From Buddleja alternifolia (taxonomy: Eukaryota > Streptophyta > Magnoliopsida > Lamiales > Scrophulariaceae): a DNA stretch of 64,000 bases. The stretch covers positions 20,326,569 through 20,390,568 of the forward strand of contig CM033395.1 in assembly GCA_019426215.1 (NCBI GenBank), written 5' to 3'. Below the pieces are notes generated by a model. It was not told the origin of the DNA. It ran no database searches and saw nothing but the letters and a program-made list of their open reading frames with translations. Of the stretch, positions 10,419 through 20,671 are shown in pieces. A program made the translations under genes and the position numbers. How positions within the stretch are numbered: position 1 is the stretch's first letter; every line of letters starts with the position of its first letter.

Positions 10419-12105
10419 CATGATCGTCTCGATCAATAAATGGCGAACAAGTATTCATAAGTTCAGATTTTACAACTTGGTTTGGGATCTTAAAAGATTT
10501 CATGTCTCAATAATCAAGCACGTACAAGAATTAGACCCTCGAAAATGATTATGACAAGTTACACTTTACCTAGAACACTCAACAATTTGAAAGCCCCCAA
10601 ACATCTTCGAATCCATCTCGAAATCATGAACTCGAAATCCATTTTTATGTCAAGAGCACACTTTAAACAAGATTATGCAAACTTAGATAATAAAAACATA
10701 ATAACACTTCAAAACTTTGCTAACCTATCGGTGTGCATGAAATGTGAAAGTCAAGATCAAAAGGTCTTTTTGGCTTGTAACGTAAGGCTAGGTAATGGCT
10801 TGGACGGGAATATATGGATAAAGTGACTAAACTCAAGAAAGCATACAACTCAATATCATCGAGCTAAACACTCACTTATCAACCGAATAAATCTTCACAT
10901 CTCGCCACTTATAGCTTTTTGATTTCTTTTCCCTTTGAACTCATAACCCCAAAACTTGTTTCTTTTGATGCTAGGGGTGGAAAAATGATTCCCAAACCAA
11001 ATAAATCACATTGAAGCTCAGTTCGTAGCCAAGCCGAGAGAGAGCTCACAATATATTTTTCGGTAACTTCCAATCTCTCGACTCTTTAGCCAACTTACAA
11101 CATTTCTTTTTCCTCTCTTTATTTCACATAAACTTAAGACCTCAAAATTTCTCAAAATCATCAAGAACAAACACACCTTTTAACCCATTAATCCATGAGA
11201 TTCGACACCCAAAACAAAGCGTAAACCCAAATTAAAGCCAAATGATATGAAGTTATATGCTCTCTTACTTGGGAAATAGACTTTGTTTTTCTTTCTTTTA
11301 GGCTAAAGGGTAGTTGGTGTGGCTTGCGAAAGAAAATCGAATGGTGGTTTTTAGTGTGCTAAACACACTCCATTCTTATCAATACGGCTCAAAATAAAGT
11401 CTATAGATTATGTAATATCGTGAAGGCCAATTGTAAGGTTAAAGAAAATGAAAGATGGCCTAAATCATTTCATGACTTCACACACTCAACACACATTTCA
11501 AAGTTGACAAAATTGAACGCTCAATGCCTTAAATCCTCAAAAATTCACATAAGCATGGCTAAAAAGGCTTTCACATATAAAATACGCCAAATGATTTCAT
11601 CTTAGATGAAGTAGAGACACTCAAACGAATCATGCTCCAAGCAAAAGTATAACAAATCATGAATATGAAATCATTGACTATCACAGTTTTCTAATCCCAA
11701 ATCAAGCATGAAACTTAACAAATGAGTACAAGTTACACAAAATCACCACATCACAATAAAATTAGGACGTCTATCCCACCCCCCAACTAATCTAGCACAT
11801 TGTCCCCAATGAGCGAACATACAAATGTAAAGTAAAGGAAGGAAAGACGTCCCTGATGTTTGAATCTAAGTGATGTCCAAAAAGCGAAAGAGCAACAAGA
11901 CGGAGAGTCTGACAATAAAGCCTAGCCATCTGTAAAGTTAGGAAAACAAGAAGAGACAAAAAAAAACACATAACACTAAAAATACACAAAAGGAGAAAAA
12001 CAAAACAAAAAGAAAAATAACGGAAATGAAAGAAAGCATGAAAAACGTGGGTTGCCTCCCACGAAGCGCTTGTTTTAAGTCATTAGCTCGACTCCTTTTG
12101 AATTC
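10401..12105 (-). other. Non-coding interior of nested gypsy element (pol absent)
   Basis: AT-rich, without a credible ORF on either strand. It holds the terminal polypurine tract, a second G-rich tract with TGGGGACAATGTGC (minus, about 11795-11812) and, at 12050-12075, an AAGCGCTT plus GTGGGAGGCAACCCAC hairpin motif. From memory these motifs usually follow the pol stop in Athila-like elements. Here they follow the protease stop directly, so pol seems to have been lost by deletion. Confidence 0.6.
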
Positions 12106-12900
12106 TTAACCAACACCACTTGTGCATCCAACAGGACTCCATATAGTATCTTCACTGTGCATTACCATTGGTCCTCCCTTTTTCAACGCATTGTTATGGG
12201 ATCCATCTACAAGCTCAACCTGGTAAATACCATTAGACGAAGAAGAATGTGTATTCTCATTGAAAATATTAAACTCTATCATCTCTTCCCCAATAGTAAA
12301 TGTTACCCTCCCACTTTTTACATAGATAGTTGCATCAGCTGTTGCCAGAAAAGGGCGCCCCAATATGATTGGAACCTCGACATCCTCTTCCATGTCCAAT
12401 ACAAGAAAATCAACAGGGACTATAAATTTATCGACTTTTACCAATACATCCTCCACAATGCCTCTCGGGTATTTGATTGATCTATCAGCAAGTTGTAGAG
12501 AGACTGTCGTGGGCTTTGGTTCTCCAAGTCCCAATTTCCTGAAAAGAGAAAACGGAAGCAAGTTAATACTAGCTCCTGAATCGCATAAGACTTTAGAAAA
12601 TGAAAGAGAACCAATTGTGCAAGGGATAGTGAAACTCCCGGGGTCCTTAAGCTTAGTGGGAAGCTTATTTTGAAGTATTGCCGAACATTCCTCGGTGAGT
12701 GCAACGGTGGCATGTTCCTCAAGCTTGCGTTTGTTCGAAAGAATTTCCTTAAGAAACTTAACATAGCTTGGCATTTGAAGGATAGCATCTGCAAAAGGAA
12801 TGTTAATGCGCAATTGTTTCAACATTTCTATGAATTTAAGAAATTTAGCATCAAGTTTCCCCCTTTTTAGTGCAAGAGGAAAGGGTGGACGTGGCTGCAC
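12106..12900 (-). pseudogene. Gypsy aspartic protease of nested element
   Basis: A 264-residue frame. The retroviral-type protease core carries the active site CDSGASINLLP with Asp at residue 107, then IILGRPFLATADA (the second conserved block). It is preceded by the KRGKLDAKFLKFIEMLKQL helix common in plant gypsy gag-protease joins. It would cut Gag. It is fused to gag in the ancestral element, but two frameshifts, near 12890 and near 13200, separate it now. The stop at 12106 is followed at once by non-coding sequence, with no RT. Confidence 0.88.
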
Positions 12901-13240
12901 CGGCGCAGGAGCGGTGGGGGTGCAGAATCAATTTTATCCGGAGCAGGTAAGGGTGTCGCGGTACAGCGCCGCGGTTCATTGCATTGCTGCGGCATGATTC
13001 TGAAATCTGTGGATCCGTGCTTTTGTGCGGCGGTTCCGTGTCGTGGCACTCCTCAGAAGAATTCGGTACTGGAATTTTCGAACGCGGTACAGTGCCTCGG
13101 CACGCTTCTGAATTTTGGTAATTTTCAGCACCAATTTCTCTACCACTTCTCAATGCGATGGCCAGAATTTGTTCTTTCGGGTTCTTCTCGGTGTCACTAG
13201 GTAGTGATCCCGGTGTTCTACCTGAAAGTTGACTAGCCAA
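12851..13240 (-). pseudogene. Gag-protease connector of nested gypsy element (out of frame)
   Basis: About 130 residues in a third minus frame. Its N-terminus (EQILAIALRSGREI) is the usual sequence before gypsy protease, so this frame is the true continuation of gag after a frameshift near 13200. The middle has imperfect repeats around CRG..VPR and CRSNAMNRGAVPR, encoded by GC-rich DNA with several CCGCGG-like words. A second frameshift near 12890 returns to the protease frame. Confidence 0.6.
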
Positions 13241-14646
13241 TCTCCCAATTGAGTTTGTATGTTGCTCACATTAATTTCAAGGTTGTGACACCGTTCATCA
13301 TTTCTCCTCATATATTCATCAGTTTTCTTTACATATTGGAGCATCAATTCTTCAAAACTCTGTTTCTTTTCCTGTGGTTGGTAACCTCCTTGTTTGTGAA
13401 ATGTGTTGGGTTGAAAACCCCCTTGGTGTTGAAATGGCGGTCTATCACCGTGTGGTTGAAACCCGGGAGGTTGCTTCACCACATTGTTATTGTTACTCCA
13501 TGAGAAGTTCGGGTGATTCCTCCACCCCGGGTTATATTTTTCAAAAAATGGGTCATTTTGTGTCCTATTCGAATTTTGCACATAATTCGCATCTTCAACA
13601 CATTCGTATTGATAGGATTGACTGCCATGATGACACTCCGTAAGATGATGATTTCCACCACAATTTTCACACAACATTTGCACTTGGTTTATCGAGAAAT
13701 TCATAGCATCCAATTTCTTGTGCAAAAGTTCTACCTGATTAGCTAGTGAAGTGGAAGCTTCCACTTCATAAACTCCACTCGCCTTCTTTGGAAGTATTAC
13801 CCTCTCGGTAGGCCATTGGTAGTTGTTTTCCGACATTCTATCGATCATTTCCCAAGCCGCTTGTGGTGGTAAATTCATGAGTGAACCACCCGCAGCTGCG
13901 TCAAGATGAATGCGAAGGCCGGGTCCAAGGCCTTGATAGAAGATGGTCACTTGAGTCCAAACTGTAAAACCATGGTGAGGGCATTTTCGAAGAAGTTCCT
14001 TGAATCTCTCAAGTGCTTCATAGAGTGACTCTCCCTCAATTTGTCGAAAACCTTGTATCTCGACTTTAATAGCGGTTGTTTTCCCCGGTGGAAAATACTC
14101 ACTTAGAAACTTCTCCACCAACTGGTCCCAAGTATGAATGGATGCCGTAGGCAATGAGTCAAGCCAAGCTCTTGCTTTATCCCTCAATGAGAACGGAAAG
14201 AGTCTCATTCTAATAGCATCATCGGTCACTCCATTTTGTCGAAATGTGCTCAAATAGCTAAGGAACTTGGTAATGTGAGCATGTGGTGACTCATCCGCCG
14301 TACCCCGATATTGTTCATTGGAAATGAGTTGAAGAATAGCCGGTGAGATTGTGAAATTGTTTGCTTCTACCGTGGGTAGTACGATAGCACCTGCGGCTCC
14401 ATGAACAGTGGGTTGCATATAATCAGGTAAAGGACAGGGAACTTGCTCTTGTCTTTGTGCTAATGTGGCAACAACAGCGGCTTGAATCAAGGCTTGAATT
14501 CCCGGGTCCTCTCAATTGACAGGATTGTTTCCTTCCATTGCCTCAAATTGATTCTCGTTTTGGCTTTGTGCTCGTCTTCTTCTATTGAAAGTGCGCTCGA
14601 TCTCGGAATCAAAATCTTCGAGGTTTCTCTGAGATGTGCGGGTCAT
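13150..14646 (-). pseudogene. Gypsy Gag of nested element
   Basis: Retrotransposon gag domain: the DDAIRMRLFPFSLRDKARAW and FLSEYFPPGKT blocks are typical. It is followed by a zinc knuckle-like CENCGGNHHLTEC and a Gln/Pro/Phe-rich tail. The likely original start is the ATG at 14644-14646 (MTRTSQRNLEDF), with an in-frame TGA at 14512-14514. The longest uninterrupted frame runs 14490-13150 (446 residues). Gag forms the particle that packages element RNA. A frameshift near 13200 separates it from the connector and protease. Confidence 0.88.
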
Positions 14647-14784
14647 GCACTACTCAAAGAAATCAACCTAACAATAGAATCAAAAGAGCCAAATTTCAAA
14701 CGTAGAAATAGCAAACCAAAATGTAAAAACAGCAACTTAGTCTTAGAATAGATAAGTGAATTACAATATTAAATAACGCAATTG

Positions 14785-14802
14785 TCCCCGGCAACGGCGC
14801 CA
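14785..14802 (-). other. Primer binding site (Asp tRNA) of nested gypsy
   Basis: The minus strand reads TGGCGCCGTTGCCGGGGA, complementary to the 3' end of plant tRNA-Asp as I recall it. That is the usual primer for Athila-like elements. It lies six bases inside the 5' LTR. Confidence 0.85.
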
Positions 14803-14808
14803 AAAACT

Positions 14809-16274
14809 TGACACGCGAAATCCTAGCAAGTATACTAGGTCGTGCAAAATAATAAAGTGGACTATTTAGCCCGGGGTGTATCGTCTCCACAGGGACAATT
14901 GGATTCAATGCTCGTAATTGCTATATTACCTATTTCTAAGCTAAATCAATTTATAAGATGATAGGTGTTTATACTATGAAGATAACTAAAGATAACTAAA
15001 ATGATTATCAAGGTAATAATTCAAATTGGAAGTGGTGATTGGGTTATGATCCTACTATGTTCTATTCTATGTTCATGAACTCTCAATTATCCGGATTTTT
15101 AGAATGCTCTTGTTATGGCGAAACCCCCTAATGTATTTATTATTCAATCTCTTGAAATAATAAGCCTATACTAGTTAACAACTTCCTATATCTCTATAGT
15201 GAAGATTGAATTAACTAACATGCATTTAGGTTCGAAGGAATTCCTTGTTTACGAAGATCCTACATTCAATCGGGTCATCTTATCACAAAAAGCCACACAA
15301 CGCAATCGATTCTATCTCTAGTCAATTGTTGCGTTATGATGTTTGATTTTCGATCTCCCTTTATCTATCTCCTCTCGGCCTCAAGACAAAGCATTTTATC
15401 AAACATATGGTGATCAAGCATATGCAAGCATTAAGCATAAAATCAAACATGTAACAAGTATGTAATAAATCCGGAAATTAATCATTCATTAAACACAAAA
15501 CATCACAAAGTATTCACATAACCCAACCACAAAGATGCTTAGCTCATACTTACAATAACAAATGATTCAACAATTCTATAAGACATAGTTGATAACTAAT
15601 CAAAGAGAAAGAGTTGAATTACTCCCTATTACAAAGTGTGAATCCAAGCTTTGATGATGAAATTGATGATGATTAGAATGATGAGGATGAGGATGATGAT
15701 CCTCTTCAAGCTTCCTTGGGTGGTGGCTGATATGTAAGGAGTCTAGGGTGTGTTTAGGGCATATTCTAGGGTATCTTTTGTCCAAATGACCTGAAAGTCT
15801 ATTTATAGGCCAAGTCCGCTGCCTTGAACGCCGCGGTCGAACGCCGCGGTGATCAACATTCTGCCTCCGAACGCCGCGGCGTTCCCCTGCTGCTCCGTAC
15901 AGTTTTGGTAAAATATGCATAACTTTCTCTACCGATGTCGGATTGAGGTGATTCAAATTGCTACGCGAAGCTAAGACAACGGTCTACAATAGTGAAGAAG
16001 AAACCTTAGTCTGATTCGGCTGGAAATTGGACGAAAATTGCGTTTCTATATGAGCATTATGTAAAATCTTTCGTCAACTATCTCATTTTGTTTCTTTCTT
16101 CAATTTCAAGCTCAATTTGGATCTCCTTTCTCGTCTTTCATGCGTAAATCAACTTGTATTCTACAAAAAAAAATCTATACCAATCAAAGCATTATGAGGG
16201 ATAAAAAGTGATCAAAGTAACGATCAAATCATATTACAATGGGGCATAAAATACTGTAAAATATGGACTTATCA
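14809..16274 (-). repeat. 5' LTR of nested gypsy element
   Basis: 1466 bp, colinear with 8929-10400. This is the promoter-bearing copy: TATA on minus at 15800-15807, with three GAACGCCGCGG motifs (15826-15884) just upstream in the transcription sense, against four in the other LTR. It ends at the duplication GTTGT. Confidence 0.92.
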
Positions 16275-19200
16275 GTTGTCGACTGGAAATTTCTCTATGA
16301 ACAACCTCAGATCAACCTGACGGACATGATGGACATGGTCGTCAAAGTTGGGCTCAAACCATTCTTGACCCAATACTCTGATATGTTTCCAACTGAAGTT
16401 GATTCCTTTTGGAAGATGGCTACACTTTCAGAGGACAAGAAGTCTATTTCTTGTCTCATCTCTTTATCCAAGAAGGAGTCTCCAAAGAAATTTCTCTTAT
16501 CTGCTTCCACCATTGCCAAGAACTTCAATCTTCCAAATGAGGGTGAGGCATTGGATTGCGTTACATTGAAACAGATCAAGGAAGCATGGACAACCATGAG
16601 TGCGTACGACGATGTGCCCTACACTCAATACTTCGAAAAGAAAGACCTGGTGTCCAAATACCGGCTATTGGCTGATTTCTACATCAAGATCATAGAATGC
16701 CGAGTGGGAACCTTTGATAAGGTTAACCTTGTACAATTTCTGATGATGACTGCTATACTCTTCAACATCAAAATGAACTGGAGTGAGTACATCTTGGAAA
16801 GGTTTCGGGATAGTCTAAGCACTTCGAATAAGCCTTATGGGCTCGTTCTAAGCGACCTATTGTACAAATCGAAATGTGTATACTCGTCTGGACTTCCGTT
16901 GAATAAGTCCAAGTTGTTGGGAAAAAGGATTCTGAACAATATGTTCAATCCTCCAAAAATTGGTGGTGCGGCTAAACCACTATCTGAGCGTCTGGAAGTA
17001 CGTCAAGAGTCCGATAAAGAAGCGGAGCATCCAGTGCCAGAAGAAGCTGTGAAGCATCCAGCTGCAACAAAGAAGAGGGCTCCCAGAAAGTCAAAAGTTC
17101 AATTTGCCGCCTCCTCTCAAAAGGTTGGTGAGGAAACCGATGAGGATGCCGAGGACAAGCTACCTCTCAAAAGAAGGAAGCTGGAAGGGATCATCAAACA
17201 AATAGACTTTGCAGAACCAGCTGTTGATCTTCCCGCTCCACCGTCTACACTCGTTGAAGGAGTCAACATAAAGAAAATCTTCAAGCGTTCCAGGACTCGC
17301 AAGCATCGAGTTGATCCTGAAGAGCCTGAGACTGATGAGCCAAGCGCTCAAGTCGCTGTTGAGCAAAGCGCTCAAAGAATTGATGTTGAGACTAGCTCTC
17401 AGGGTAAGTTTATTTCTTCCCACAACATTTCTATTCCTACATCTGTAGAATATCCTGCTCTTATAGAGGATAGCTCTTGTATTTCAGCTATAGTACCAGC
17501 TGCTGCTGAAGCGTCCACAAATATCCTCTTGGAAGTTGATTTGACCGAAGTCGTTACTATCGCTAAAGATGTTGCCGCAGAAGTTGCTGCAATTGAAGCT
17601 GAGGAACCTGCTGCTATAACAGAGGCACACTCAGAAGGTTAGAGCGATGCTGAAAACGTTCCAGTTCCTCGTCACTTTTTCCAACTCGATCCGCTGAAGA
17701 CAATTGATCATTCAAATAACTTCATGCCCCCAGCGCTCGAAGAAGATTTCATTCCTACAGGATACAATGAAGAGAGATATATTGCTGCAGAGACTGATAT
17801 TGCCCGACTGATTGATTTTGACAGTCGAATCAAAGCCACCATATTCAATGCTGCTCTAACAGAGATAGAGCGAAAGTACTATTTGGCAGTTCAACTGGGA
17901 AAGACTCCTCGCCAAATACCGTCTTCTCTTATTCTTCAACAAGACAGACAAGGAGGCAGAACTCCTAGATGTGACGTGGACTTGGCATACTATCTAGATT
18001 ATGGGCACAGCAAGCCAACCGGGTTCGCTCTAAGGTATTACAGCATTCGTGTGTATGAGCCTCTACGTCCTAGCTTTCTCAATCCTTCAGAGTCGGTATT
18101 GAATAGAGAAGGCTACACACATTTCCCTCAGACTACTCATAGCCCTGAAAATCTTGCGTCGGTCCATCCACTTCATCTGTGGAAGAATAAAGTTGTTCAT
18201 GCCGGTGAGCGTCTTGAATCGTTGACAGACTTGCTTCAGACTGAAGCTGATGCATATTTTGATAGCGTCTGGAATGCAAACTATCAGCCTGATAGACACC
18301 GCTTTGAAGCTATCAGAGACATTCATCTTGAAGGCATTCGCGCTATGGTGACTGCTGGCACAGACTACTGCATAAATGAAGTCAACTGGGTTGAAGCGTA
18401 TATGGGACATAAATATACTTTCTCAGAGTTAGTCCAAGCTCCCCATCTTTTTGGCATAGGCATGCATGACAAGAAGCGTCAGTTCGCCAAGTATTGCCTC
18501 AAGCAGCGTCAACAGAGAGTTGGACCTATTCTCAAGCTCCCAATTGTTAGACATCAAATTGAACAGTGTCTGCGTCAAGAGCTTCACAGATTATCCTCTA
18601 CTCCTATTTTGTTCAACGCTCAAGCCTCTTCCAGTGGTACATCTGGTGTATTGTACTTGAATTTTGCTCCAAGCCACTGTGAAGAAAACTTCAATCTGAT
18701 GGTGAAGATTTTAACTCTTGTCTCTCTTTTCGATAAGATCTTCACTGCCAATCTCAGACCTTGGAACGGCTCAGTAATCAGTCCATTCAAAGGATATCCA
18801 CTGCTCCCTTCAATCCGCAGCGAGGTACTCGATCACTATGAGTTTGTCCTCTCCCTGCTTGAAAGGAATCAAGAGCTGGCTCAAGCAATTTATCCATATC
18901 TTGACGAGTACTATGCTGACTGTGTACCTGAACATCGGCGTCCTACGTCTCTTCCCTCCGACTGCTTGATTGGATTTTCCAGACATTACTGTCCAGATTC
19001 ACTCTTCTCAATTGCTCAAGCGCCGTCCAAAGTCTTCCCAAATCATGTGCTTGATATCGTTGGTCCAATGCACATCAGGGCCATTGATAGTCCTCTTCGC
19101 ACATTCATCTCTGATACTTGTGTTTCCCGAACCAGACTCACTGAACTCTTGGACTCTGCATCCACTTCTTATGCCGAGTTAGCAAGCTGGAACTTCCAAT

Positions 19201-19529
19201 TCGATGACTTTCGTCAACCTAAGTCAACGCTTGAAGAAGCGCCTGCTAAGTCAGCCGAAGCGTTCATGCTGCAGTTACAAGTATTCCAGCGCCTACTAAA
19301 GACCCTGTTCAAGCGTCTCCCCCAGAGGATATTCCTGACGCTCCTGAACATGTTACTAATGATAGTGCTGAGGATCTTTCTGTTGCTCTTCGAGGTACTG
19401 TTTTTAACCCAGCCTATCAAGTTTCCTTTGACTCTCTCAAACACTCATCAAGGTTCAAGCGACCGACTCCTTAAGCGGTTCAATCAGATGAGAGTCAATC
19501 CTTTGGTCCTTTGCTCAAATCCATCTTAG
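16275..19529 (+). pseudogene. Post-pol ORF of copy B, main part (function unknown)
   Basis: Continuation of the ORF started at 8861. It runs in one frame from 16280 to a TAG at 17640-17642 and continues in the same frame from 17643 to about 19260, where similarity of character moves to another frame (CCAGCGCCT at 19286). The first 200 residues after the insertion are mixed hydrophobic/charged and look folded (KFLYEQPQ, TIAKNFNLPNEGEAL, VLSDLLYKSK). Residues encoded at about 17040-17340 are Lys/Arg/Glu-rich with possible nuclear signals (KRRKLEG, RSRTRKHR). The part after 17724 is mixed and domain-like (YYLDYGHSKPTGFALRYYSI). No protease, RT, transposase or envelope motif is visible. It may belong to the plant transposon protein families often annotated beside SIRE elements, but I do not recognise it firmly. 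Confidence 0.6.
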
Positions 19530-20434
19530 AGACTATTAGCGACCACGCTATTCAGAATGCAGAATCTCTCCATTGGATTAAAGATGATCTAGCAAAGATT
19601 GAAACTCACGTAATGAGCGCTCAAATTGCTCATATGCGTAGTTCAGCTCAAACGGCTGTTGGTGAGTGCAAACAAAATTTTCAAGAAATGCATGATGCCA
19701 CTCACGCAACCCAACTTGCCATGAAAGAAGAGCTTGAAAAGCGCATTGAAACCCTTGAGACCTCTGTGAATGATGCTACCAGCGCCAAGCTTCTCGCTCT
19801 GCAGGAACGCTTCGACAAGCGTCTGGATGACATCACAGCGTCTATGTCTCAGATTGCTCATCAGGTCAGTGTACTCACAGACCATTTCTTAAAATCTGAT
19901 GATGGCAATAAGGGGGAAAAGAAGAAGAAAGGAGAAAAGAGGAAAGAGTCTAGTTCAAGAGCTGAAGAGCTTCCGTCTCCTAAGCGTCAAGTGCTTCCTT
20001 CTCATTCTACGCTTAGTCTTCCGTCCTGGATAACTGGTCTGAAACAAAGTACATCTGGAGCGCCCAATAGTACACTAAGGGAACCTCCAAGAGCGTTATA
20101 TCCAAATCTACCAATACCTACAAGAGCACTGCTTGAACAGTTTGACATCCCTCTTCAAAAAACGTCCATTCCAGAACCTCCAGATCCAAAAATCTTAGCT
20201 GAAGAGAGGAAGATGACTGACTTTATCCAAGCTTTTCGAATCTGCCTAAGGTATATTGGTATTGACCCAACTGACTGGGACAATCATTTTACTGCCTTCA
20301 AAAGGAGACAACAAGAAGAAAATAAGCTCATAATCAACAAAGATCATGAAGCAATGATGACCTTGGATGACAATCTGACTGAAGCTATCCGAGCTGAAAT
20401 GCCCAAGCGATACAAAGTCAGACCAAGACGTTAA
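19511..20434 (+). pseudogene. Post-pol ORF of copy B, C-terminal coiled-coil part
   Basis: A 307-residue frame whose upstream sense continues from about 19263 in the same phase, with a TAA at 19472-19474 in between. Residues 1-135 form a predicted long coiled coil (LEKRIETLETSVNDATSAKL, LQERFDKRLDDITASM). A highly basic cluster follows (GEKKKKGEKRKESSSR), then a Pro-rich linker and a short C-terminal domain with RYIGIDPTDWDNHFTAF. It ends at the TAA 20432-20434, about 225 bp before the polypurine tract. The oligomer-forming coiled coil plus basic patch would suit a nucleic-acid-binding or structural protein. This is inference. Confidence 0.6.
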
Positions 20435-20671
20435 AACTTTCTGATTTTACATTATCTATATTCTTGTCTTTTATATCTTTACTTGTTCAGTTGTAAAAAT
20501 GCTTGTAATTCTCGATATATATATAAAGTGCATTGTTTTTAGCTGAAACATCTCGTTGAAGCGTAACTAACTTTAACTAACGTTATCTAATCAAAGCTAA
20601 CTTTTACTTTTGGTTGTCTAACTCTTGAACTATAAAAGATTAAGTATTGTCATCATCAAAAAGGGGAAAAT
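20435..20671 (+). other. 3' untranslated stretch and polypurine tract of copy B
   Basis: AT-rich with a TATATATATA run near 20515. It ends in the purine tract AAAAAGGGGAAAA (20658-20670) immediately before the LTR start TGTTAGG at 20672, the expected plus-strand primer. Confidence 0.75.

Larger units (their letters stand above)
8929..16274 (-). mobile_element. Nested Ty3/gypsy element, gag-protease only (non-autonomous, Athila-like)
   Basis: Complete element with two LTRs (8929-10400 and 14809-16274), both with TG..CA ends. It is flanked by a perfect 5-bp duplication GTTGT (8924-8928, 16275-16279). Orientation is minus: primer site at 14785-14802, gag from 14646, protease to 12106, polypurine tract next to the left LTR. 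No RT, RNase H or integrase is found in the 1.7 kb between protease and the tract. The gag and protease resemble the Athila group. Such gag-only elements are mobilised by enzymes from relatives. The two LTRs are nearly identical by eye, apart from a short deletion in the palindromic motif cluster and a short indel near 15370, so insertion is fairly young. Confidence 0.92.

Noticed and set aside
10545..10826. Plus ORF of 93 residues in the nested gypsy interior
   Set aside because: It is antisense to the element, AT-rich and without motif, in the region lacking pol.
16275..20434. Host gene interpretation of the long plus ORF
   Set aside because: It lies between copia RNase H and a copia polypurine tract/LTR on the same strand, shares the element's AGCGY motif and has no introns, so it belongs to the retrotransposon.
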